A stretch of 64,000 bases of DNA, from NCBI GenBank assembly GCA_019973155.2, contig BPQB01000055.1, forward strand, positions 154,566 through 218,565, given 5' to 3'. The DNA is from Phanerochaete sordida (lineage: Eukaryota > Basidiomycota > Agaricomycetes > Polyporales > Phanerochaetaceae). Both the position numbers and the translations under genes were made by a program. The notes beneath the pieces were generated by a model. That model was not told where the DNA came from and did no database searches. It was given only the letters and a program-made list of their open reading frames with translations. Below are positions 33,440 to 42,666 of the stretch, piece by piece; position 1 is the first letter of the stretch, and each line of letters begins with the position of its first letter.

Positions 33440-34273
33440 GGTGAGTTCCTCTGTCGCTCGTTTTTCTCCGCTCTGACCTACGACTGCAGAGGACGTGTCG
33501 AATATGAATGGAGTATGAAAATCACGCTGGAAGCCTCAGAGCTGCTCGAAGGGCTGCCGCGTCCGGCCCACTGGTCTATGGGACGTAGATCCAGTGAGCT
33601 CGGTACACCCTGTCCCTCAAGATGTACCTTCACCGGCCGGTGAAGCGCGCAGCATCCGACTATTCAATCATGATTTGGCATTGGGAATCCGACCCGGAAA
33701 TTTGTGCGCCCACCGTCACATCACCAAGGCGAGTTAGATAGGCTATTGCGCGACGGCTCAAACGCCGAGCTCGAATATTTGGCACCGTGAGAACCGCTCA
33801 CGGTACTGTATAAGCATAGCCCACAATCTTTCCCAGATCGCTTGTCAGCCACGCCTCATGCATATTCAGTCTGAACGGGGCCTCGAAGAAGGTCAGGCTG
33901 TTTGAGGACTCGGGACAGAATCTCAGTAAAATAGTCGGGAATTAGCGCTGCGCAGGCCCGTTATCAAGGGCATGGCGTACATCGAATTTGCTGCGACTAG
34001 CAGGACAGCAAATTAAAAAGATTTGCGCTGCAACCCTGGGTGAATAGACCAGGACGTCCGCATGTCCAGCTGGGGCTGCAGAACGAGGCATCGAACCAAG
34101 TGCCGCAAACGGGCAGCGTGAGCATCACGTGACGCAGCACGGCATCCGCATCCCAGAATAGAAGGTGTGGTGGAACCTATCTTTGTCAGCTACCACCACG
34201 ACTAAGGTGCGAGGCTATCACCACTGTGCCCTCTGCTCTCCGTAACCAATGCGCATTGGAAATACAGCGGTAC
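33440..34273. other. Spacer between F-box genes F and G
   Basis: No gene supported. Near the 3' end, agctaccaccacgact (about 34188-34203) resembles the CCACCACGA stretch found 5' of several paralogs. Confidence 0.5.
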
Positions 34274-35514
34274 ATGCGAACAATACCCGTAGAGCTACAA
34301 GACTGCGTGCTCGACAACCTGAGGGGCAGCAGAGCCATTCTCGTCAACTGCACGCTAGTCTGCCGAGCATGGCGGCGTCGGGCTCGCTTCAACCTCTTTC
34401 ACACCATACAGATCGACTGGGCAGAGAGGCGGCGCACCACTCTCCTTCTCGAGGTCCTACTGGAGACTCACAGCCTTGTTCGCGATCTGACGCTCACGAG
34501 CGCCGCCTACATGCAGCCTGAAGAGCTTGTAGGGCTGCTCGAAGCGCTTGAAAATCTCGAATCGCTCTCTATCCTTGCACACCGCCGCAATTCCGGCCTG
34601 CTGCACCTTCTGTTCGTCATCAGTGCTCATCCCGTGCTCGGTGAGCGGCTGCTCGCCGCGATCGCGCGCATGGAGAAGCTGCGCGCCCTCGACTTCACTC
34701 CGCGCGGCCTCCTGTACAGCTGGGCGCCGCAGAGCACACTGCGCGAAGACGGTCCGGCGCTTTCGGGGACGGGACTCAGCGCGCTGAGCCGGCTCGACGG
34801 CGATATGTTCCCTGCGCAGCGGGCGCACCGGCTATGGACGGCGATTGCGGCGGCGAAGGCGCTGGACGGGGCCGCGCCACTCACGCACTTCGGTACCGCG
34901 GTGCACAGCCTACAGCCTCTCTCGGGGTTCATCGCGGAAGTAGGCGCACAACTGCAGAGTCTTCGATTGGACCTTAGGGCGATATTCCTTGCGGGTGAGG
35001 ACACCATCTCGAGTGAGTGCAGGTCAATTTCTGCGGCGTCGTTCCCGCTGACGTAGCTGTATTCTCAGGCTTCCGCACAAGTGGGCTTTCACTGTCTCAC
35101 TGCAAGAATCTACGAACCCTTACGATGTACCTCGAAGCCCCTTCCACACGGGATAACGGTAATATCAATGTCTGCGCCGCCCTGCTCTCGACGGCAGGGG
35201 AAGACGTGCCCTTGGTGCGCATCAACATCACGCTCTACCATCTCTCCCGCAAGTTCTTCATGCTTCCGAGCATCGCCGAATCCGCCGAGGCCCTGGACGA
35301 GAGCATCGTGGGGCTGCCGCACCTGAAGCGCGTGGACTGGCATTTGGCGCACTGCGTTCCGGACGATGACGCGACGTCCCACGGCGGCAAGACTCAGCTG
35401 GCAGACATGTTCGCAGAGCTCTTCCCAGAGCTTGCGACGCAGACGAAAGGGGTCAAGGTGAACTGGAAGAGCGACATGGAGAAGACGAGAGGTCCGCAGA
35501 TAGGAGCTGCATAG
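34274..35514 (+). CDS. F-box/LRR-like family protein G
   Basis: Exons 34274-35012 and 35069-35514 with a 56-base phase-1 intron. The start at 34274 gives MRTIPVELQDCVLDNLRG; an in-frame Met 16 codons earlier (34226) cannot be excluded. The F-box has LVCRAWRRRARFNLFHTIQI. The body has LVRDLTLTSAAYMQPEELVG, GERLLAAIARMEKLRALDF and LDGDMFPAQRAHRLWTAIAA. Exon 2 has FRTSGLSLSHCKNLRTLTMY and VGLPHLKRVDWHLAHC, and ends with a Lys/Arg-containing tail. It belongs with E and I in sequence type. Intact. Confidence 0.87.
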
Positions 35515-36605
35515 ACGCGAGTGAGCCCGTGAAGTTGGCGAAGGGAAATTCCCGCCTGCACAAAAAGGTTAGACGGCCATCTCTTCGCTTTCTGCTTGGC
35601 CGCTGACTCCTCGCGATGTAGCGTTACTCCGTCCGATAGAAAAAACAACAATTGGGCATCATCGTATGGACTTACAGGCTCTACCGCCTCGAGCATCGCG
35701 CGCTGCAGATGCGACTCTGGAGGACATACATTCCAACGAATATATAAACTAAAACGTTGGCTCCCGACGCTCGATCCATAATATCATCGGCCGCAACATA
35801 CGCGCGACCTGACATCGCCGGCCATCGTTCACATCTCAGTTGAGGAATCCTGCCCATCCATCTCTCACACCGCTGGCTTGGTTCTGTGCGAATCTGTCGT
35901 AGGACCACTTCTGCATTTCCTATACGCCTTTGCGATACGATTCTCAGACACGTCCCTTATGCACACGTTCGTCCAAGCAGCCTGTACGCCGCGCTCAGTA
36001 CGAGTGCGGTGGGCATACTCACGGCGTACGTGGACGTTCAGCAGTACCTGGTAGTGCTATCCTGCGCGAAAGACCAACACGCGAGCTGGTATTGCCATGA
36101 AGAGACTCTCTTCCCGTCTGACGCGTGCGTGAGGGCTTACCTGGCATGTTAGGGTGTCCGCGTGGTGTGTCGCGAAGGCAGACTCGAGTGATCTGCCGGA
36201 GACCATTATGCAATCTGCTATTTTGCGATCGTATGAGCGATTACAAAGTACGCTTTTGTGGAAAATTGCGTGCTTCATTGCTCTTCTAAACCTGGCACGC
36301 TCACTCCAGGCTGTGGCGCCGTTTGCCTCGCGTGGTTTTCCAGGTGCTTACAGCGGCTTTCTGTTAGTTGGCGTGCTCCTTGAAGAGCAGCCAAAACGTC
36401 TTTTCAGACCAAAGACCATTTGTCTCGTGAGCCGACTGGTCCACTCTTTGAGACGCGCGTCGGGGGCTGTACGCGTCCGAGAAAGGAAGGCGCGTTGGAA
36501 GCCGACTTCTGTGCCGCCAACCACGACCATCACGAGGTAGGTAAGATGCGCTCCGGACGTTTTCCCCTATTACTGACTCTCAGATCACGGTCATATAGAA
36601 CAGTC
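35515..36605. other. Spacer between F-box genes G and H
   Basis: No gene supported; short frames only. Includes the array promoter element and an upstream cgcgcgtcgg box. Confidence 0.5.
36477..36493 (+). promoter_or_regulatory. Array promoter element, copy H
   Basis: ccgagaaaggaaggcgc, 129 bases upstream of the H start and about 20 bases after cgcgcgtcgggg. Confidence 0.55.
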
Positions 36606-37830
36606 ATGCGAAATATTCCCGCAGAGCTCCAGGAGCATATCCTAGACAGCCTACGGGGAAATCGACCCGCTCTCCTGCGCTGCGGCTTCGTCTCCAAGTC
36701 GTGGCACCGGAGAGCTCAGTACAACTTATTTCACACCATACATCTCGATTGGGACGACAGAGCGCGCACAGATCTACTCCTCGAAGCGCTTTCGTCTGCC
36801 CATAATCTTGTTCGCGAACTGACAATCTCGTCGAAAGCCGGGATACAGCCTGGAGAGTTCGTGACGCTTTTGCAAGCCCTTGAGAACCTTGAAGTGCTCT
36901 CCGTCCACGTCCCTAGCCCAATTTCACCGGTATTGTCATTCATCGTGTCCATGACTGGCGGCCCAGAATTCGGAGAACGCCTCCTTTCCGCGATCGCGAA
37001 CATGGAGAAGCTCCGCGTCCTCGACTTCGTGTCCCACGGCTCGCTCTACGCCTGGATGCCGAACGCGGGGTTACAGCCTGCGACCGACGTAGTCGGAGGC
37101 GGACTGTGTCGGCTGCACTCGCTCGACGGTGACATGTTTCCTGCGCCGCGCACACACCGTCTCTGGGCCGCGCTCACTGCAGCGAAAGCGCAGGAGGGGG
37201 CTGTACCGCTCACGCACTTCGGAACATCGGTGGCGCGGAATGGGTTCCAACAGCTTGGTCACTTTCTCGACGTCTCAGGCGCGAATCTGCGAACGCTCCG
37301 ACTGGACCTTCGAGCAATATCGTTCTTGCGCCAACACAACACCATTAATGGTACGCAATGTCCGTGTTTTGCACTACTTCAGGTGACATTTTGACGTTTG
37401 ACTATCAGTTTTTCGTTCGAGCGGGCTCTCTGTATCACCGTGCAAGAGCCTGCACATGCTCGCGATTCACCTGGACGTTACGTGGCGGAGCACTGGGAGC
37501 GACAACCTCTCAGTCTTTGCTGCCTTGCTCTGCACAGCGGCTCCAAACACAGCTCTAGAGCGCATCACCATCACTCTCGATAACCTCCGCGCGGAGTCAT
37601 TAACAATGACGGGCGCCCCGGAAGCCCTAGACACATTAGACCGGTGCATGGCGAACTTTCCGCGACTGCAACGCGTTGACTGGCAGCTGTCGCCGAGCAT
37701 GCGGCACGCACATCTGCCTGTCGACATCGCTGGCACAAGTCCGCTTCTCCATCTACTCGAGCAACGCCTTCCGAGGCTTATGCGGCGCGAGGGACTGCGG
37801 GTGACCTGGACTGTGCTGAGCCGACGTTGA
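36606..37830 (+). CDS. F-box/LRR-like family protein H
   Basis: Exons 36606-37350 and 37409-37830 with a 58-base phase-1 intron (gtacgc ... actatcag). It starts MRNIPAELQEHILDSLRG; the frame is open 62 codons further upstream, but paralogs fix the start. The F-box has FVSKSWHRRAQYNLFHTIHL. The body has LVRELTISSKAGIQPGEFVT, GERLLSAIANMEKLRVLDF, LHSLDGDMFPAPRTHRLWAA and LRTLRLDLRAISFLRQHNT. Exon 2 has FRSSGLSVSPCKSLHMLAIH and CMANFPRLQRVDWQLSPSM, ending TVLSRR. Intact. Confidence 0.88.
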
Positions 37831-38220
37831 GAAGGGGTTGAGGGCGAAAGGCGCGTGAGCTCGAGCGGGAACGTGTTGTCCTCGACTACCGTGATACAAA
37901 GGTTAGGGAGGTTTTTTGTTTTTATCTCCTCCCGTCTGACATCCAAACATAGACGAAGTCCTGAATAGCAACATATTGATGTTGATAATTGCTCACAGTT
38001 GTCCCCCGAAAGGAATTCAAGAATCATGAACCTTTTCATTTAACTCATCTGAGAGCTCGGGTCCTTTGTTCTCCCCTCGCACACAATGCGAAGATGGACA
38101 TCGCGCCCGCGTATTAATCGGGTAGGCGGACGCTGAAGGTAACGACTATCAGAGATAAGTAAGAACAGTGTACGCACTGATTCGTAATGGGCTCGGTGCG
38201 AAGCGGTGCAATCTTCACAT

Positions 38221-38237
38221 CCGAGAAAGGAAGGCGA
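38221..38237 (+). promoter_or_regulatory. Array promoter element, copy I
   Basis: ccgagaaaggaaggcga, 130 bases upstream of the start codon of pseudogene I. It differs from copy H only at the last base. Confidence 0.55.
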
Positions 38238-38710
38238 GCCGGGATTTGGACGCTAAACTCTGTCTTTGTCCCCAACCACGACGACGTCTGCGTGAGTGGC
38301 TATGTTTTTTTCCACCTCCATTCGACTCATTACTCGCGTGTCTAGAAACTATGTGCCACCTTCCGACAGAACTTCGAGACCACATCCTAGATCACTTGCG
38401 GGGAAGTCGACGAGCCCTCATCAGCTGCGCCTTGGTCTGCACTTCGTGGCGCCCAAGAACGCGCTACAATCTCTTCCACACCATCCATCTAGACTGGACT
38501 CGCAAGAAACGCACAGTGCTTCTACTCGAAGCTCTACGAGAAGCATACATGCTGGTCCGCGAGCTGAAGATCTCGGAGGCGGCAGGCTTGCAACCCGAAG
38601 ATCTCGTTTCACTTTTGGAATCTCTCAACAATCTGGAGCTGCTGTGGATCGACAGAAACGGGAAACGCAGGAGGGCATTGGACCTCACAGCTTCTGCCTC
38701 GAACGACCAA

Positions 38711-38715
38711 TTCCT
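38711..38715. repeat. Target site duplication, left
   Basis: ttcct immediately 5' of the element; a single copy in the empty site encodes the Phe-Leu of the F-box gene. Confidence 0.88.
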
Positions 38716-38941
38716 TATTGATTTTTCTGGACTGTTTCGAGCTCGGACTCACCGCGCCCTCGCGGTATTTGTTTGTTCGTATTTATTCCGACCGTATGTA
38801 CCGAGACTGCTTGTAACTACGGCTCGCGCGCGACCCGAGACACCTTGTAGTGTACATAAGGACCCGGAAATCGTAGGCGAACGCTAGCGCGTCTGCTCCT
38901 CAGCCGACGTACTTCGCACCGCGCGACCTCGATTTCTGACA
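38716..38941. repeat. Terminal direct repeat, left
   Basis: 226 bases, starting tattgatttttctgg and ending tttctgaca; same length and sequence as the right copy. Confidence 0.92.
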
Positions 38942-39049
38942 CAAACGCGCTGCTCCCCGTCACCCTCATCGTCGTCGTCGCTCGCATCGTACCCCTCGTC
39001 GCTCGCCACGTCCTCGCCGCCCGCTGCCGCCGCGCCCGTTGTCGTCGTC

Positions 39050-39345
39050 GATGCCGCCGTAATCGCCCGCTGGGGCCGAAACCAGAACCGCCGCCGCCGT
39101 CGTTGTCGTCGTAACCGCCCGCGCTGGGGCCGAAGCCAGCACCGTCGTCGTATCCGCCACCGGGGCCGAAGCCGGGACCGTCGCCGCCGTCGTCGTATCC
39201 GCCCGCTGGGGCAGAAGCCAGCACCGTCGTCGAGTTTGCCACCGGGGCCGAAGCCGGGACCGCCGTCGTCGTCGTCGTCGAAGCACATCGCCGCCGGGGC
39301 CGAAGCCGTGCACACCGCCGCCGGGGCCGAAGCCGCGCACACCGT
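39050..39345 (-). repeat. Glycine/aspartate-coding tandem repeat inside the LTR element
   Basis: Imperfect units built on ggcttcggccccggtggc and tacgacgacg. Read on the minus strand they encode GFGPGGG and GYDDGAGFGPS in several shifting frames, so the repeat has gained and lost bases and no single frame spans it. It may be the captured tail of a host gene or a structural repeat. Confidence 0.6.
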
Positions 39346-39731
39346 GACCGCCGCCGTTGTCGTTGTACCACGCCGAGCCGTCGCCGCCGCCCCCACTGCC
39401 GAAGAAGAATCACGAGGAGTTGACCGTCGTCGCCGTCGCGCCGCCCGTCGAATCCGCAAGCGCACCCGAGACACGTACCCGAACCACGCGCGCATCGCCC
39501 GCTACGCCCGCGCGAGACCCACCGAGCCGCGCGAAGTCTCGCACCGCCGTCGCAAACGCTATCATCGCCCACGCCGCCGCCCGCATTGCCCGCATCGCTG
39601 CCGAGGCGTACACAACGTTGTCCCCACTCCCCGTCGCGTCGAGCAACCCCTTTGAAGTCCCACAGGTTTCGTAGCTTAAGGGGGTGCATTTGTAAGCTTC
39701 CGCGCCGTTTCGTCCTTCGCTCGCGGGGGTG

Positions 39732-39957
39732 TATTGATTTTTCTGGACTGTTTCGAGCTCGGACTCACCGCGCCCTCGCGGTATTTGTTTGTTCGTATTT
39801 ATTCCGACCGTATGTACCGAGACTGCTTGTAACTACGGCTCGCGCGCGACCCGAGACACCTTGTAGTGTACATAAGGACCCGGAAATCGTAGGCGAACGC
39901 TAGCGCGTCTGCTCCTCAGCCGACGTACTTCGCACCGCGCGACCTCGATTTCTGACA
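39732..39957. repeat. Terminal direct repeat, right
   Basis: 226 bases, identical to 38716-38941 by eye; the reading frames through both give the same residues for their whole length. Confidence 0.92.
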
Positions 39958-39962
39958 TTCCT
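39958..39962. repeat. Target site duplication, right
   Basis: ttcct immediately 3' of the element, matching the left copy. Confidence 0.88.
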
Positions 39963-41106
39963 AGGCCGCCGCCTACTCTCCACACTCATGCGCATGGAAC
40001 ACCTACGTGCTGTCAACTACGCCCCCTCCAGCCTTTTTGGCAACTCCTTAATACCTCTGCCTTTACCTCCGTACATTGGCGACCTGCCCACCTCTCGGCT
40101 TTACCTCCTCCAATCGCTCTGCGGCGACATCTTCCCCCCGCCTCACATGTACAGCTTTTGGGAGGCGATAGGCGAGGCAAAGGCACAGAAAGGCGCAGCG
40201 CCACTCCTGCACTTCGGGACAGCGGTGACGGGGGCCGGCGTCAAACCCCTTGCTCGCTTTCTTCAAGGCTCTGGTCTTGCGCTGCTGAGCCTCCAGCTGG
40301 ACGTACACTATATACCCTACTCTCCAGAAGGGACCGTCGATGGTGAGTGCATCGCGCCATCTCCCAGTCGAACACCCTTCAGTTGTCCAATTTGTAGCTT
40401 TCCGTGCCTGTGGCCTTTCCTTGGCCATTTTCAAGGGCCTGCGAAAGCTCGCGATACGTATAGACATGCCAATTGCAGACAGCGTCAGCATCGCAATCTG
40501 CGCGGCGCTGCTCGCTACCGCGACCGCAGAAGTTCCATTGGAGCACCTCGTGATCGCCGTCTTCTACCACTACAATGAACCTTCCGCACTCCTCCGCATC
40601 TCAGAACAGTTCGACGAACTGGACTAAGGCTTGTCGTGTTTTCCGCACTTGAAGACCGTAGAATGGCATCTTCACGACCTCTGCAGCAAATCTTCACGCG
40701 CACCCTTCTTTGGACAACCTCTCATGTACGTCGTCCGTAAACTTGTCCCTCGGCTTACGCAAAGGGAGGGTGTCGAGGTGTTGTGGAGAGTGGTGAGAAA
40801 ATGAGATAGCGGCGAGGAAGCTGAGGAGCGCGGGCAGATGCACATGCGGAAGGCTCAGAGTCGCCCTGTGGACCTTACTCTTTTGTAATCGGCCTCTGTT
40901 CTCTTTGAGCTTGCGATGCGCTGTATTTTTGCACGCGCCCGTCACAATTTACGCGTGCACGTAGGACATGTGCGGGCCAGTTTGAAGCGTTTGTTACCGC
41001 GAAAAATTACCGCTGTATATGGCGCTAGCCCGGATACAGAAGGTTGGTAACTTACTCGCGGCTTGCTTCTGTCACTGACCGGCCCTTTCCGTCAACGTCA
41101 CAGAGC

Positions 41107-42295
41107 ATGTCGAGAGTCCCGCTAGAGCTTCAAGACCATATCAACGACAGCTTACAGAGTGACAGACAGGCCCTCTTGTCTTGCGCCCTGGTCTGCAGGG
41201 CGTGGCATAGGCGAGCCCGAAGTAACCTGTGCCACACGATTTGTATCGACTGCCAGTGGACGGATGAAGCACGTAGCCTCAGACTCTTTTAAGCCCTAGT
41301 CGAGACCAGTGGTTTCGTCCGATGCCTCACGATCTTGCGTACAGGCGGAATCGGCCACGAGGATCTCGTCCGGCTCCTCGAGGCATTGGCCAACCTGGAG
41401 TCTCTCGTCGTTCGCCCTCATCATGGAGATCCAAGCTCGCTCTACATCATGCACAATATCGCCTGCAGCTGGAAGTTGGGAGAGCGGTTGTGTTCCGCTA
41501 TTGCGAACATGGAGAGGCTCCGCCACCTAGAATTTGCAGATGGCGGTATAGTGGACGGCCGGGGTACCGGGGGCCGGCCACGCGAAATCGTCATCATGGC
41601 GCCCGGCTTGTAAAACCTACCATCGCTAGATGGCTATCTCTCTCCTCCTCCGCGCATGCACGCGCTTTGGGCCGCCATCGTCGCCGCAAAGGCGCACCAC
41701 GGTGCCCTGCCGCTTCTTCACCTTAAGGCGTCAACTGACTCCGTCAATATCATACCCTTGAGAAATCTCCTCGTGCAGCTGGGCGCGCAGCTGCGTAGCC
41801 TGCATTTGAGTGTACACCGTGAGTTTGTGCCATCCTTTTCAGGTCCTCTTGCTTCTTGCTTACATGACGGTTGAAGGGTCCCGCCACGAGCGCTCCCTGG
41901 ACCCGTGTGCGGGCATACGCAGGATTTCCGTCCGCGTAGACGGCCCGAACAATATAGCTGCTGGGACTCTCGCACCATGTACCGCGCTCCTGGCCACGCT
42001 GCCGCGGGAGGCGCCGCTCGAGCATATCGCCGTCACGATAACATACTTCGGAAAAGAGTCCTTGCACAGTTGTCAGTTCGCGGTGGACGCTAGTACGCTG
42101 GACGAGCATCTAGCGGGACGCGAGACCCTGCGTCAAGTCGATTGGAGCCTGGTCTACGCTGGTAGAGGCGATGGAGATGTGCTGAAGGATCCGAGCGATG
42201 CCATCGGTCTATTCTTGCCGCATCTACCTCAGCTCGCTGAGCGAGCGGATGTTAAGATGGCGTGGGTAATTCGGGTAATTCCAGGCCTAGAATAA
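41107..42295 (+). pseudogene. F-box family member J with two in-frame stops
   Basis: It starts MSRVPLELQDHINDSLQS with F-box LVCRAWHRRARSNLCHTICI. The frame hits TAA at 41290-41292 (after RSLRLF) and again at 41611-41613 (after APGL), yet stays in register on both sides: RTGGIGHEDLVRLLEALANL, GERLCSAIANMERLRHLEFA, then LSPPPRMHALWAAIVAAKAH. The second exon (about 41880-42295) carries CAGIRRISVRVDGPNNIAAG, PLEHIAVTITYFGKESLHSC and RETLRQVDWSLVYAG. The splice junction near 41820-41880 is not clear. Two point nonsense changes without frameshifts suggest fairly recent inactivation. It is the most divergent plus-strand member. Confidence 0.82.
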
Positions 42296-42501
42296 CGCAT
42301 CCGGGCGAGAAGTGTCTTTCAATCGTGCTAACTCAAACATTAATTTTGTTTTGGCTTAGGGCCGATCCACCGTACCCGAGGGAGACACGCTTTGCAGAGA
42401 TGCGTACAGACGACGAGGCTCGATCGCTCGCTTTGTGAGAGGTCACGTCATATTCTTCAATCTTTGTTGGGCAATCCAGCACGCCTGAATTCCTATGATA
42501 C

Positions 42502-42553
42502 AGAAATCGGATGCGCGTCGCGCGAGTATTACGAGGTATAAATAAATAGTGTT
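42502..42553. repeat. 52-base direct repeat, left of amidase
   Basis: agaaatcggatgcg ... aggtataaataaatagtgtt; matches 45299-45350 with about six differences. Confidence 0.8.
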
Positions 42554-42666
42554 ACGTCAATCAAACGAACGGATGCGGGAAGAGGCGCGCTCGCTGCGGA
42601 CGAGATAGAGGAGGATGCATTCTCTGGGGGAAGGAAAGCCCAGGAGGAGCAAAATGCTACTACAGA

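Larger units (their letters stand above)
38716..39957. mobile_element. Short LTR-retrotransposon-like element (TRIM-type), 1,242 bases
   Basis: Two direct terminal repeats of 226 bases, at 38716-38941 and 39732-39957, enclose 790 bases of internal sequence. As far as I can compare, they are identical. The element is flanked by ttcct on both sides (38711-38715 and 39958-39962). On the minus strand each repeat begins TGTCAGAAAT, a usual LTR start, but ends AATCAATA and not CA. No reverse transcriptase, integrase or gag is visible, so the element is non-autonomous. The minus-strand side of the internal part contains an imperfect GFGPGG/GYDDG-coding repeat. No clear tRNA primer site was found; a purine-rich gacggggagcag lies near the minus-strand 3' LTR. 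Confidence 0.85.
38351..40804 (+). pseudogene. F-box family member I, split by a mobile element
   Basis: Exon 1 starts at 38351 (MCHLPTELRDHILDHLRG) and runs to TASASNDQ, where a 1,242-base element interrupts it. After the element the same exon resumes (FLGRRLLSTLMRMEHLRAVN ... LLSLQLDVHYIPYSPEGTVD). Then comes the normal phase-1 intron (gtgagt ... tttgtag, about 40342-40396) and exon 2 (FRACGLSLAIFKGLRKLAIR ... PLEHLVIAVFYHYNE). A TAA at 40625-40627 falls where paralogs encode Glu or another residue after LD. Beyond it the frame stays open in family style (FPHLKTVEWHLHDL ... REGVEVLWRVVRK) to 40804. So there are two lesions, the insertion and a premature stop. Confidence 0.9.

Noticed and set aside
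38168..38887. 239-codon frame running from the F-box into the LTR element as a chimeric gene
   Set aside because: Reads through the LTR only by chance; the same LTR residues occur in the second copy, and the family reading resumes after the element.
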